Positions 1 to 10,434 of a stretch of DNA of 64,000 bases are shown one piece after another. This DNA comes from an uncultured Chlorobiaceae bacterium. Lineage in GTDB: Bacteria > Bacteroidota > Chlorobiia > Chlorobiales > Chlorobiaceae. Location of the stretch: NCBI GenBank assembly GCA_903866255.1, contig CAIPMW010000004.1, positions 1-64,000 of the forward strand, written 5' to 3'. A program made the translations under genes and the position numbers. Numbering within the stretch: the first letter of the stretch is position 1; each line of letters opens with the position of its first letter. The notes beneath the pieces are model-generated. The model was not told the origin of the DNA. It ran no database searches and was given only the letters and a program-made list of their open reading frames with translations.

Positions 1-61
1 GCCGAGCTCCAGCTCGGCAAAGGGAGTATATAATGCCGAGCTGGAGCCCGGCGTTCCCGGG
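1..61. repeat. Pair of short GC-rich palindromic repeats (REP-like)
   Basis: Two hairpin-forming units lie close together. The first has arms GCCGAGCT and AGCTCGGC around CC, and begins at the window edge so it may be cut. The second is GCCGAGCTGGAGCCCGGC followed by GTTCCCGGG. The second unit recurs with one difference at 2508-2534. Short palindromes of this kind occur as dispersed extragenic elements in many bacterial genomes; their role here is unknown. A hairpin could also end transcription, but no T-run follows. Confidence 0.6.
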
Positions 62-174
62 TATAAGCTCAAAGATTGCAATACATCCTTACCGAATAAC
101 CTATAATTCATGGAATTAGAAACATTGCTGTGCTGTTTGGTGCTTCCTCGTTATAATATTATCGGGAAATCAGG

Positions 175-492
175 TTGAACCAAGAAACAAGAGTTTTTTG
201 ACCCCAGCCCGCCATGCTTCATGGATAACGTTCGCCTCGACCATCAGGTTCTGGTAGATGAATTCTGCCGGATAGCTGTTGTTGGCATGAATTCCTCCCA
301 CTTTGGCCGCTGCCAGATAGAGCTGATCAGGCTTTTCCTGTTGAAAGAATGAACGGACTGCTGATTGGTTGGTCAGCTCAAGCTCCTTGTGTGTTCTGAC
401 GACAACATCCTGTGCACCAAGCCTCTTTGGCCTGAAGATTCCGCAAGATCGCTGATCCTGCCATCCCTCGATGGCCTGCTATGTATATCTTT
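175..492 (-). pseudogene. Truncated, frameshifted copy of fcl (GDP-L-fucose synthase)
   Basis: This stretch aligns along its whole length with the first part of the intact fcl gene at about 4350-4680, roughly 80-85% identical by eye. Conceptual translation gives [20 protein letters not shown] in one frame. After one net inserted base near CCTCTTTGG, a second frame continues with [34 protein letters not shown] and KKLLFLGST before a stop. Only about the first 115 codons remain, so no enzyme can be made. Most nucleotide changes are silent or conservative, which suggests it was once a working paralogue or came from a related strain. It has the same orientation as intact fcl. Confidence 0.85.
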
Positions 493-534
493 TACAATAA
501 CAATACTTTTCGTTGTAAATTGATACATCAAAAA

Positions 535-750
535 TCAGATCCTGGAAATTGTAAACCCATCTCCTCGATCATCAAACAGATCCTCCCAGTCAACATTATT
601 GTCTTCGCTGGTATCAAAAAAGCTGGCCATACCAATTGCTTTGAACTCTTGCTCGACGCATCTTTCCCCAAACTGAAATTGTGTCACACCGCCGCCCGTG
701 TTATTGTCTTTGTCGAGCACAATTTTCTCTGCACTGGTCATATATCGCAC
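535..750 (-). CDS. Small acidic hypothetical protein
   Basis: A 71-residue ORF starting at GTG, with a GAGAG ribosome-binding-like stretch 7 nt upstream; an ATG three codons later is an alternative start. The C-terminal half is acidic (TSEDNNVDWEDLFDD). I do not recognise the family. Acidic tails with D-W-E/G motifs occur in some small antitoxins, but nothing else supports that. It lies about 60 nt after the DUF1703-type ATPase/nuclease gene and could be its partner. It is antisense to a longer plus-strand ORF (481-1224) that is a shadow. Confidence 0.35.
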   Translation of the reverse strand: MRYMTSAEKIVLDKDNNTGGGVTQFQFGERCVEQEFKAIGMASFFDTSEDNNVDWEDLFDDRGDGFTISRI

Positions 751-810
751 TTGTCATCTCTCTTTATCAACGTTGCATTCATACAGTCCCTCCCACTCTG
801 GAGCAGAGCA

Positions 811-2328
811 TCACACCCTCTCAACCTCAAACCTGCTGACGTTTCTCGCTTTCGGGTCGAAGACTATGCCAATCAGATAGCGTTCGCCACCATATTTCTC
901 ATAATATTTCATCGTCTTGATCTGCTCAAGTGGCTCCCCGTCGCTCACCTTGAATTCAAAGAGAAAGGTTCTCCCTCCGACCTGCAGCGTCAGGTCAACC
1001 CTCCCCTTGTTGCTCACACCCTCGGCGATGATGACCACCCCGAAGCTGGCAAAAAAGGCATAGAGTACGCTGGCGTAAAATCCCTCGTAACGCTCAATAT
1101 CATTGTTGGTGTAATTATTATAGGCGATGCTCGCAAAAAGACGTTTGATGACAGGTTCCAGACCTCCAGCATCTCCGGCCTCCAGAAGATCAAGCAGCTC
1201 ATTGCGGATCAGCTCTTTTTGTGAACCACTGATCATCGATTGCAAAATATACTCGTGAAAACTGATCTGCACCTCCATGTTGGGAAACCCCAACTCGTAG
1301 CGAACTCCCCTGCCCGATCGTATCAAGCGCTTGATGGTCAAATAGCCAGTCTGGAACAGAATGCTCTCCAGGTTAAGATGTTCAATATCAAAGCTGTTGA
1401 CCAGACTTTTTTCAACGTTGATATTCAATAAATCAGGGATGAAATAGCTGTTTTTTTTGATCAACTCAACCAGGAAGCGCGGCGTACCGGTTTCAAACCA
1501 GTAATTATCAAACTCATAATCGTTTTTGATAAACAGCAGGATATCGAAAGGGTTATAAACACTGTCACCCAAAAAGTTATAACCGTTGTACCACCGTTTG
1601 ACCTGCTCCATATCCACCCCTTCGAGATAGGGGGCAAAAGTGGTGTCGAGGTCAAACTGGGTGTACCCGCAGATGTTGCCAAAAGCAGGGTTCAGGCTGA
1701 TATCTTCAAGATTGTTCAGACCGCTGAAAAGCGACACTTTGGAAAATTTGCTCACACCGGTGAGAAACACAAAGCGCAGATACTCGTCATTTTCCTTGAT
1801 TTTTGTGTAGAAATCACGCATTCCATCACGAATAACAAGGGCCTCGGGAATATTCTCAATATTGTCGAGAATCGGCTTGTCGTACTCGTCAACCAAAATC
1901 ACAACCTTCTGGTGATATTTCTCCCAGGCTTTCTCGATTAATTCTGCGAAGAAGTAATTTGCCCGAGCTCTGTTTTCACACTCCAGCCCAAGTCGCTTCT
2001 CATTCGATTTAAGGATGTACAACAAATCCTCCTCCAGATCGGCTTTCGAGTGAATCCCGCCACTGAAGCTGATTTTGATAACCGGATATTTCACCTCCCA
2101 ATTCCACTGCTCCTCAATCAGCAGCCCCCGGAACAGCTCCCGATGTCCCTCAAAAATATTTTTCAGCGTGTCGAGAAACAGGCTCTTCCCGAATCGCCGG
2201 GGACGCGACAGAAAAACGTATTTAAACCTGTCGATCAGGCTATAGGCTATCCCCGTTTTGTCGATATAGAGGTAATCCTCGTTTATGATCTCGCTGAAGG
2301 TCTGTATCCCTATCGGCAGCTTTTTCAT
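811..2328 (-). CDS. AAA-ATPase / PD-(D/E)XK nuclease family protein (DUF1703 type)
   Basis: About 505 residues. The N-terminus (LPIGIQTFSEIINEDYLYID) and following RPRRFGKSLFLDTL (Walker A-like GKS) are typical of the AAA-ATPase-like domain of the AAA_ATPase_like/DUF1703 family. VDEYDKPIL is a Walker B-like motif. The C-terminus has GRVDLTLQVG followed by LFEFK, the D...E-x-K arrangement of a PD-(D/E)XK nuclease. The family occurs in many paralogues in Chlorobi and Bacteroidetes genomes and its role is not established; a selfish or defence role is often suspected. The chosen ATG has GAGG 6 nt upstream, unlike the ATG four codons earlier. It sits between gmd and the fcl relic. Confidence 0.85.
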   Translation of the reverse strand: MKKLPIGIQTFSEIINEDYLYIDKTGIAYSLIDRFKYVFLSRPRRFGKSLFLDTLKNIFEGHRELFRGLLIEEQWNWEVKYPVIKISFSGGIHSKADLEEDLLYILKSNEKRLGLECENRARANYFFAELIEKAWEKYHQKVVILVDEYDKPILDNIENIPEALVIRDGMRDFYTKIKENDEYLRFVFLTGVSKFSKVSLFSGLNNLEDISLNPAFGNICGYTQFDLDTTFAPYLEGVDMEQVKRWYNGYNFLGDSVYNPFDILLFIKNDYEFDNYWFETGTPRFLVELIKKNSYFIPDLLNINVEKSLVNSFDIEHLNLESILFQTGYLTIKRLIRSGRGVRYELGFPNMEVQISFHEYILQSMISGSQKELIRNELLDLLEAGDAGGLEPVIKRLFASIAYNNYTNNDIERYEGFYASVLYAFFASFGVVIIAEGVSNKGRVDLTLQVGGRTFLFEFKVSDGEPLEQIKTMKYYEKYGGERYLIGIVFDPKARNVSRFEVERV

Positions 2329-2359
2329 CGTCAACCTCATTGTAACTCGTTAGCCCATC

Positions 2360-2393
2360 AGAGGCATCTGTACGGTAACACACCGATGCCTCT
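2360..2393. terminator. Inverted repeat followed by T-run (plus-strand terminator shape)
   Basis: AGAGGCATC and GATGCCTCT form a perfect 9-bp stem with a 16-nt loop. On the plus strand CCACACTTTTTTT follows. On that strand it has the form of an intrinsic terminator, although no plus-strand gene ends here. On the minus strand it lies just upstream of the ATPase/nuclease gene, where it could instead act as a leader hairpin or operator. Confidence 0.4.
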
Positions 2394-2507
2394 CCACACT
2401 TTTTTTACTACATAGGGGAATATAATACTTTTTGACAGAACACTTCGATACGGGCTGGCGCCCTACTCAGTGACCGGAATACTCACCGAATATTCGTCTC
2501 TCTTTCT

Positions 2508-2534
2508 GCCGAGCTGGAGCTCGGCGTTCCCGGG
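2508..2534. repeat. Short GC-rich palindromic repeat
   Basis: GCCGAGCTGGAGCTCGGC has perfect 8-bp arms around GG and is followed by GTTCCCGGG. It matches the unit at 35-61 with one substitution. It lies about 60 nt past the gmd stop codon, so it may also form the 3' hairpin of the gmd transcript. Together with 1-61 it brackets the ATPase/nuclease gene and the fcl relic. Confidence 0.6.
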
Positions 2535-2592
2535 AGATGTTATGCGGAATGCGGAAGAGTTATGGAGTGACGAGGACTACTCTTTACTCACA

Positions 2593-4690
<2,098 letters not shown>

Positions 4691-4771
4691 TTTACTACTC
4701 TACTGAGAGCCCAAACGACAGACCTTCTCTGTTCGGTCAATGGGTGAAAAGCCAAGATCACGGCTCAAGAG

Positions 4772-5263
4772 CTATACCATAAAACGCAATTTTTGTAAGT
4801 ACGCTTGAGCTTCTGCTATAGAATCTTCTTCCGGGGCCCATGGCGCAAACTCTTTTGCAGCATGAGGATCGAACGGGCCTGCTTTAAGTTCAAACAAGAT
4901 TGAATCTGATACCAAAGCAAGAATGGTATGCCAGGTTCCGGGTTCAAGTTCTACACCAACACTGTTCCTCTTGTCATTTTGATAGTTTTCAGTACCAAAG
5001 CGAACAATCTTATCCAGACTTCCATCATCGCAAAACGTAACCAGAGCGAAAAAGCCACGAACAGCAATCAATGTTTCGACTTTTGGATCAACAGAGTGCC
5101 TGTGCGGACGAATATAACTATTGACTTCAATTGCATTGAAAAGCCGTTGACAAGGGTCTTCATAACTCTCGTGAATATTCCGGTGCTGTCGGGCACGTAA
5201 CGATTGTTTCGCCTCACAGGATAACGCATATAATTCGTCAGTAAAAAAAACATTAACGCTCAT
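4772..5263 (-). CDS. wbuC: WbuC family cupin-fold protein
   Basis: A 163-residue cupin-like protein with a metal-site pattern in YIRPHRHSVDPKVETLIAVRG. Homologues (WbuC) sit next to wbuB in FucNAc-containing O-antigen loci such as E. coli O26; the biochemical role is not firmly known. The start ATG overlaps the stop of the upstream wbuB by 4 nt. Pairing with wbuB and fnlABC is the main support for the name. Confidence 0.85.
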   Translation of the reverse strand: MSVNVFFTDELYALSCEAKQSLRARQHRNIHESYEDPCQRLFNAIEVNSYIRPHRHSVDPKVETLIAVRGFFALVTFCDDGSLDKIVRFGTENYQNDKRNSVGVELEPGTWHTILALVSDSILFELKAGPFDPHAAKEFAPWAPEEDSIAEAQAYLQKLRFMV

Positions 5264-6450
5264 CCCTGCAAAGCTTTGACAATGTTATCAACCGCTGTTT
5301 GTGGGGAAAACAGTTTGGAAAATAACGATTTGCAACGTGCGGCATACGTGTTGTCTCTCCTGATTTCATCAGCAAGCATTAGAGCATGGTGTGCCATATT
5401 TTCAACTGACGAATCTGTGCAACAATAGCCTACCCGTTCACTCTCAATAAGGTGAACCAGATCATTTCCAGGATTGATACTTGCCAAAACAGGGAGCCCT
5501 GCCTGCATATAGGACAAGAATTTACCAGGTATGTTGTGTGTTTTATGACGAGGATCGAGCGCAACCAGGCCTGCATGACATTGTGCATACAGACCAGAAA
5601 TTTCGTCCGGGTCAATCTCATCGAAAAAGATGACGTTTTCCAGTCGTCGGTCAATCGCATCTTCGCGCAACCGTTGAGCATCACTGCCGCGCCCGACGAA
5701 AAGAAAACCAATATCGGAACGCCCCATTAAGCGCTCAGCCAAATCAAGCAAAATCCCCATTCCCTGCGCTATACCCATGTTACCGGCGTAGACAAAAATC
5801 TTCCGTCCTGACAATGGGGTATCGTTCACTGATATACTGCACCCGCGAGCTGGCGCATCAGACAACCAGTTCTGCAGGACTTCGATTTCGACGGAGGATT
5901 TTTCCCGCCAATCAGTGAAATAAGCGCGGTTGCCTTGCGTCTGGATTCCAATCACATTAGCAACAGAATACTGGTAGTGAGCTATTTTTTTAAAAAAGCG
6001 GTAAGGCAAACCCCTGCCCATAAGCCCCATATCAACTGCCCACTCCGGAAAAATATCGCGTATAATAAGGTAACTCTTACAGTTGCTCGATTTTTTCAGG
6101 GCGCTGACAATAGGCCCAAGAAAAATTGTTGGAGAATACCACACCACGCCATCCCACCGTTGGTTACCGAGTGGGCTCCTGCGCAAGTTACGCAGCATAA
6201 AAAAAGGCATCAACAACTCACCAAGCGTTCGGCGAATGTAATCGATGTCTTTCGTCCTGGGAGTCTTCAGGCGCACAACCTGAACACCGTTCAAAACCTC
6301 AATTTTATACGGTATATGCAACTCTGGCGCTGCCACCATCATCGTCACTTCATGCCCCTGTCTCACGAACTCAATTGAGAGGTCACGCAACTGGACTGCA
6401 CCGGATGAACGCAGTGGTGGATAGACATCCGCAATCAATACAAGCCGCAT
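5260..6450 (-). CDS. wbuB: Glycosyltransferase WbuB (GT4, L-fucosamine transferase)
   Basis: A 396-residue GT4 enzyme. The N-terminal domain opens with LIADVYPPLRSSGAVQLRDL. Family-typical IRDIFPEWAVDMGLM and the C-terminal donor domain FVYAGNMGIAQGMG and NIPGKFLSYMQAGLPVLA follow. WbuB homologues transfer N-acetyl-L-fucosamine from its UDP form to the lipid-linked repeat unit. That fits the fnlABC genes directly upstream in the same operon. AGGA lies close upstream of the ATG. It is preceded by fnlC with a 12-nt gap. Confidence 0.9.
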   Translation of the reverse strand: MRLVLIADVYPPLRSSGAVQLRDLSIEFVRQGHEVTMMVAAPELHIPYKIEVLNGVQVVRLKTPRTKDIDYIRRTLGELLMPFFMLRNLRRSPLGNQRWDGVVWYSPTIFLGPIVSALKKSSNCKSYLIIRDIFPEWAVDMGLMGRGLPYRFFKKIAHYQYSVANVIGIQTQGNRAYFTDWREKSSVEIEVLQNWLSDAPARGCSISVNDTPLSGRKIFVYAGNMGIAQGMGILLDLAERLMGRSDIGFLFVGRGSDAQRLREDAIDRRLENVIFFDEIDPDEISGLYAQCHAGLVALDPRHKTHNIPGKFLSYMQAGLPVLASINPGNDLVHLIESERVGYCCTDSSVENMAHHALMLADEIRRDNTYAARCKSLFSKLFSPQTAVDNIVKALQG

Positions 6451-6462
6451 TCCATCCTGTCG

Positions 6463-7593
6463 TTAGTATTTTTTCCAGACAACACGATTCACATAATCAG
6501 TGTAACTATGAATAATACGAACTACCTTGTCAGATACATTCGGCATACTGTAATCACTTACTTGCCTCAACAAGCGATCAGCCCCTCTTGTTTGACTGTC
6601 GAGGATCGCCAAGGCCTGGATAACTCGCTCAACTTCAAGGCCAACCATCATCACCGAAGCCTCTTCCATACCCTCGGGGCGCTCATGGGCTTCACGAATA
6701 TTAAGTGCCGGGAAATTGAGAATAGACGACTCTTCGTTAATGGTACCACTATCGGAAAGCACGGCCTTGGCCTGCATCTGCAGATGGACATAATCGAAAA
6801 AACCGAGCGGCTTTAACAACTCCACCCGATTATGAAAGACAACACCACTTGTCTCAATGCGCTTGCGTGTTCTTGGATGGGTTGAAACAATCACCCGTTT
6901 ACCATACTCTTCAGCAAGTGTGTTCAGGATGTCGACAAGCTTCTCAAAATTCCTGTTTGACTCAATATTTTCCTCACGATGAGCACTCACTAAAAAATAA
7001 TCTCCAGAAGCAAGGTCAAGCCGCCGCAACACATCCGATCGATCAATCTTTTCACGATAATGCGAAAGCACTTCAAACATCGGGCTCCCTGTCTTGATAA
7101 TCCTGTCTGCAGGCAACCCTTCACGCAAAAGATATTCCCGTGCAATATCGCTGTAGGTCAAATTAATGTCCGCCGTATGATCAACAATCTTGCGGTTGAT
7201 CTCCTCCGGCACCCTTTGGTCAAAACAGCGATTCCCCGCTTCCATGTGGAAGACAGGAATCTTCCGCCGCTTGGCCGGGTAAACGGCAAGGCAAGAGTTG
7301 GTATCACCAAGAATCAGAAGGGCATCCGGCTTTTCAATGGCCATCACGGCATCAGCTTTGGCGATAATCAACCCGACGGTTTCAGCCGCAGTGGAACCTG
7401 CTGCTTCGAGAAAATGAGAGGGCTTACGAATGCCAAGATCATCAATAAAAATCTGGTTCAGCTCATAATCGTAGTTCTGCCCGGTATGCACCAGCAGATG
7501 TTCCGTATGCTCATCAAGCTTTGCGAGCACCCGCGAGAGACGAATAATCTCTGGCCGGGTACCAACAATGGTCATCACTTTCAACTTTTTCAT
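6463..7593 (-). CDS. fnlC: UDP-N-acetylglucosamine 2-epimerase family, UDP-L-FucNAc synthase
   Basis: A 376-residue WecB-like non-hydrolysing 2-epimerase with [48 protein letters not shown] and [10 protein letters not shown]. In FucNAc pathways (FnlC, WbjD, CapG) this enzyme inverts C2 in the last step to UDP-N-acetyl-L-fucosamine. Position in the row fnlA-fnlB-fnlC-wbuB supports that rather than a role in UDP-ManNAc formation. Its start overlaps the fnlB stop by 4 nt. Confidence 0.9.
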   Translation of the reverse strand: MKKLKVMTIVGTRPEIIRLSRVLAKLDEHTEHLLVHTGQNYDYELNQIFIDDLGIRKPSHFLEAAGSTAAETVGLIIAKADAVMAIEKPDALLILGDTNSCLAVYPAKRRKIPVFHMEAGNRCFDQRVPEEINRKIVDHTADINLTYSDIAREYLLREGLPADRIIKTGSPMFEVLSHYREKIDRSDVLRRLDLASGDYFLVSAHREENIESNRNFEKLVDILNTLAEEYGKRVIVSTHPRTRKRIETSGVVFHNRVELLKPLGFFDYVHLQMQAKAVLSDSGTINEESSILNFPALNIREAHERPEGMEEASVMMVGLEVERVIQALAILDSQTRGADRLLRQVSDYSMPNVSDKVVRIIHSYTDYVNRVVWKKY

Positions 7594-8723
7594 AATGTCA
7601 CCTTCATTGCAATAGTGTCCGGCTGTTGACTGTCAAAAATCTCGTTGGCCCAGAGCATCACCACCATCTCATCCGTACCAATATTGGTAATATCGTGCGT
7701 CCAACCGGGCACGGTTTCTACCACCTCGGCCTTGTCTCCGCTGGTCAAAAGCTCATGCGTCTCACCAGTTTGCATGTGCCTGAATTTGAAGCGTGCTTGA
7801 CCCCGAATGACCAAAAACTTCTCGGTCTTGCTATGGTGATAGTGACCTCCACGGGTAATGCCTGGCACTACGGTAAAGTATGAAAACTGACCGCAATCTG
7901 GCGTTTTAAGCATCTCTACAAACACACCACGCGAGTCAGCATGCTGCGCCACAGTATAGGCAAACAACTCTGGTGGCAAATAGCTCACATAAGTGGCATA
8001 AAGCGCCCGCACCAATCCAGTGCCCACTCGCTCGGTCATCAGCGTGTTGCGACTATCTTTAAAAAAACGGATCAACCGAGCAAGCTCACCCACTGTGGTG
8101 CTGTATTGCGGTTCCACTGTAGCAAAACCATCTGCATCCGCAATCGCTTCTGCGCCATCCATCAACTGCAAAAAACGTGCAACCACATCATCCACATACA
8201 CCAGCGTAACCGGCGCAGCCGGGTCGTTCACCTGTATGGGTAATTCCCGTGCAATGTTGTGACAAAACGTGGCAACCGCCGAATTGTAGTTGGGCTTGCA
8301 CCACTTGCCAAACACATTGGGCAGCCGAAAAACATGCACAAGCACGCCGTACTCACGCTGCAAGGCAAACAAGGCATTTTCAGCATATAGTTTGCTTGAA
8401 CCGTAAGCGTTGTCGCGGTCAGCCTGGGTGGAAGAGGTGTAAACGACAGGTATCTTTTTGCCAGAGACCGCAGCCACCGCGCCCACGGACTGGCAGAGCA
8501 CCTTCGTAAAATCCACATTGCCCGACACAAACTCCGCAGGGTCTTGGTGACGGTTAACCCCTGCCAAATGAAACACAAAGTCCACTCCGTGCAACAGCGC
8601 AGGCAACTTCGCTACGTCATGGCCACGAGTAAAGCACACCACCTGGACATCTTTGCGCTCGGCCAAGTGTAACTGCAAGTTTTTGCCGATAAATCCGTCA
8701 GCACCGGTGATCAAAACTTTCAT
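7590..8723 (-). CDS. fnlB: Bifunctional reductase/epimerase FnlB (CapF/WbjC)
   Basis: A 377-residue two-domain enzyme. Residues 1-250 are an SDR/epimerase domain ([25 protein letters not shown]). Residues 260-377 form a cupin with metal-binding [15 protein letters not shown]. CapF-type enzymes epimerise and reduce the 4-keto sugar made by FnlA to give UDP-N-acetyl-L-talosamine-type products. Full length, both domains intact. GAGATTAGG precedes the ATG. It is coupled by ATGA overlap to fnlC and is separated from fnlA by two small inserted genes. Confidence 0.92.
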   Translation of the reverse strand: MKVLITGADGFIGKNLQLHLAERKDVQVVCFTRGHDVAKLPALLHGVDFVFHLAGVNRHQDPAEFVSGNVDFTKVLCQSVGAVAAVSGKKIPVVYTSSTQADRDNAYGSSKLYAENALFALQREYGVLVHVFRLPNVFGKWCKPNYNSAVATFCHNIARELPIQVNDPAAPVTLVYVDDVVARFLQLMDGAEAIADADGFATVEPQYSTTVGELARLIRFFKDSRNTLMTERVGTGLVRALYATYVSYLPPELFAYTVAQHADSRGVFVEMLKTPDCGQFSYFTVVPGITRGGHYHHSKTEKFLVIRGQARFKFRHMQTGETHELLTSGDKAEVVETVPGWTHDITNIGTDEMVVMLWANEIFDSQQPDTIAMKVTL

Positions 8724-8730
8724 CCTAATC

Positions 8731-8979
8731 TCAATTGGCGACTACTTCTTTAACGAACAAATGTGCAGAAATAGTATCAGGGCTTAAATCTTGTCCATCA
8801 GGCCAACCAACGCCCGAAAAGAATAAGCTAACCTGATTAAAATAGTGTTGATTTTTCAACACAGCAAAATAGTCAGATGCCATAAATGGTTTTACATTAA
8901 ACATTCCTTGACGACCATCAGCAAATGCAACATCTAAAAAACCATCAGGCAACGCAGTAACGTTTACAATTTTATTCAT
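8731..8979 (-). CDS. DUF2442 domain protein
   Basis: An 82-residue small protein. Recognised as DUF2442 by VTALPDGFLDVAFADGRQGMFNVKPF and the tail DLSPDTISAH. The function of DUF2442 is not established. It is very often encoded next to DUF4160, as here, and the pair behaves in gene context like a toxin-antitoxin or small regulatory module. It is 15 nt downstream of the DUF4160 gene and 8 nt upstream of fnlB, so it is inside the FucNAc operon. Confidence 0.8.
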   Translation of the reverse strand: MNKIVNVTALPDGFLDVAFADGRQGMFNVKPFMASDYFAVLKNQHYFNQVSLFFSGVGWPDGQDLSPDTISAHLFVKEVVAN

Positions 8980-8994
8980 ATCTACTCTAATGGC

Positions 8995-9237
8995 TTAATT
9001 CTTTGAATAGGCAATCCACGCACCGCCAAAGGTCCAATCGGCCATAATATTATCACGGTGAATTTCTAACCACGCCTGTACCAATTTCATCTTGTTCTGG
9101 GGTAAATTACCTTCGAGCACTTCGCTGCTTTGAATTGCTATCACTGCAGTATATTCGGCATATTCTACATGAAAATGAGGCACATGGTGTTGCTGTGTAT
9201 CGTAGAAATACATATAGAATACAATACCATAGAACAT
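8995..9237 (-). CDS. DUF4160 domain protein
   Basis: About 80 residues with MFYGIVFYMYFYD, VPHFHVEYAEY and LEGNLPQNKMKLVQAWLEIH, typical of DUF4160. The ORF track places the start at 9291 inside fnlA. I prefer the ATG at 9237, although no clear ribosome-binding site precedes it. Homologues usually begin about five residues earlier (MPTISIFYG-like). Here the matching codons read KPILSM with no start codon, so the original start may have been lost. It overlaps no sugar gene if 9237 is used. Partner of the DUF2442 gene. Confidence 0.7.
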   Translation of the reverse strand: MFYGIVFYMYFYDTQQHHVPHFHVEYAEYTAVIAIQSSEVLEGNLPQNKMKLVQAWLEIHRDNIMADWTFGGAWIAYSKN

Positions 9238-9256
9238 TGAAAGTATAGGCTTGATG

Positions 9257-10288
9257 CTATTCCTCTGCCAAAGCCTGTTCCCCCCGCGCAATGGCCTGCA
9301 TAAAGCGCAACTTCATCAGCAACGCTTTCATGCCCTCCACATCCAGACGGGTAGTGTTGTGCGAGTTGTAATCTTCAGCTTGCGATATTTTTTGCTCACC
9401 CTGCTCCACAAACTTGCCATAGTTCAGGTCGCGTAAATCTGGTGGCAAGCGATAATAATTGCCCAAGTCTTGCGCTGCTACCATTTCTTCACGGCTGAGC
9501 AGCGCCTCATATAGTTTTTCACCATGGCGAGTACCGATAGTGTTGACCTGATGCTCAGGCACATTCAGCAAAGCCTTTACCGCCTCGGTTAGTGTTCCAA
9601 TGGTAGCGGCTGGGGCCTTTTGCACAAAAATATCGCCTGGGTTGCCATGTTCAAAGGCATATTGCACCAAGTCCACGGCATCGTCCAGCGTCATCATGAA
9701 GCGAGTCATGGCGGGGTCAGTAATGGTAAGGGGCTGCCCGGCTCGAATCTGATCAACAAACAAAGGAATGACCGAACCACGCGATGCCATCACATTGCCA
9801 TAGCGTGTCACACAAATGGTCGTAGCATCACTTTCACGCGACTTCGCCACGGCGACCTTTTCCATCATTGCCTTGCTGATGCCCATGGCGTTGATGGGAT
9901 AGACAGCCTTGTCGGTGCTCAGGCAAATCACTCGTTTGATGCCATGGGCAATGGCAACCTCCAGCACGTTCTCGGTGCCCAACACATTCGTCTTAACCGC
10001 TTGTAATGGGTAAAACTCGCAGGAGGGAACCTGCTTTAACGCAGCGGCATGAAACACATAGTCCACCCCGCGCATGGCAGTACGCACACCGTCCGGGTCA
10101 CGCACATCGCCTATATAAAACTTGAGTTTAGCGTTATTATAACGCTTGCGCATGTCATCCTGCTTTTTTTCATCCCGGCTGAAGATACGAATTTCGCGTA
10201 AATCGGAATCCAGAAAGCGACGCAACACGGCATTCCCAAAAGAACCCGTGCCACCTGTAATCATCAATACCTTTCCGTCGAACATCAT
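9257..10288 (-). CDS. fnlA: UDP-GlcNAc 4,6-dehydratase / 5-epimerase FnlA (WbjB/CapE)
   Basis: A 343-residue extended SDR with VLMITGGTGSFGNAVLRRFL, a Lys in STDKAVYPINAMGISKAMME, and VTRYGNVMASRGSVIPLF. It starts the UDP-L-FucNAc pathway by dehydrating and epimerising UDP-GlcNAc. The family length is normal. It is separated from fnlB by the DUF4160/DUF2442 pair, which is unusual because fnlABC are normally adjacent. A relic of an RmlD-like reductase ends 10 nt upstream of its start. Confidence 0.93.
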   Translation of the reverse strand: MMFDGKVLMITGGTGSFGNAVLRRFLDSDLREIRIFSRDEKKQDDMRKRYNNAKLKFYIGDVRDPDGVRTAMRGVDYVFHAAALKQVPSCEFYPLQAVKTNVLGTENVLEVAIAHGIKRVICLSTDKAVYPINAMGISKAMMEKVAVAKSRESDATTICVTRYGNVMASRGSVIPLFVDQIRAGQPLTITDPAMTRFMMTLDDAVDLVQYAFEHGNPGDIFVQKAPAATIGTLTEAVKALLNVPEHQVNTIGTRHGEKLYEALLSREEMVAAQDLGNYYRLPPDLRDLNYGKFVEQGEQKISQAEDYNSHNTTRLDVEGMKALLMKLRFMQAIARGEQALAEE

Positions 10289-10297
10289 TAATTTTTT

Positions 10298-10434
10298 TTA
10301 TTGGCATGCATGCATCGACTTAATCATGTCTGGCCATTCTGGTGCAGTGTAACCCGTTGCCAATCTGAAACGATCAGCATTAAGCGAACGGTCGATGACT
10401 AAATTATCATCTGGAACAATATCTATTGACTTGC
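10298..10434 (-). pseudogene. 3' relic of an RmlD-like sugar-nucleotide reductase
   Basis: Reading the minus strand in a frame different from the glycosyltransferase gene gives KSIDIVPDDNLVIDRSLNAD and FRLATGYTAPEWPDMIKSMH, then a stop. This is the C-terminal signature of RmlD/WbvR-like reductases (RSLxxxRFRxATGY, then WPxMIxxMH). Only about 43 codons remain and a stop lies just upstream in frame. The fragment begins inside the last codons of the glycosyltransferase gene, so the recombination junction is near 10410-10434. In UDP-L-QuiNAc loci a reductase of this type works with FnlA homologues. Confidence 0.75.

Noticed and set aside
481-1224. Plus-strand ORF of 247 codons
   Set aside because: It lies antisense to the DUF1703 ATPase/nuclease gene and the small acidic ORF, and its translation has no recognisable domain. 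It is a shadow.
7060-7629. Plus-strand ORF of 189 codons
   Set aside because: Antisense to fnlC; shadow.
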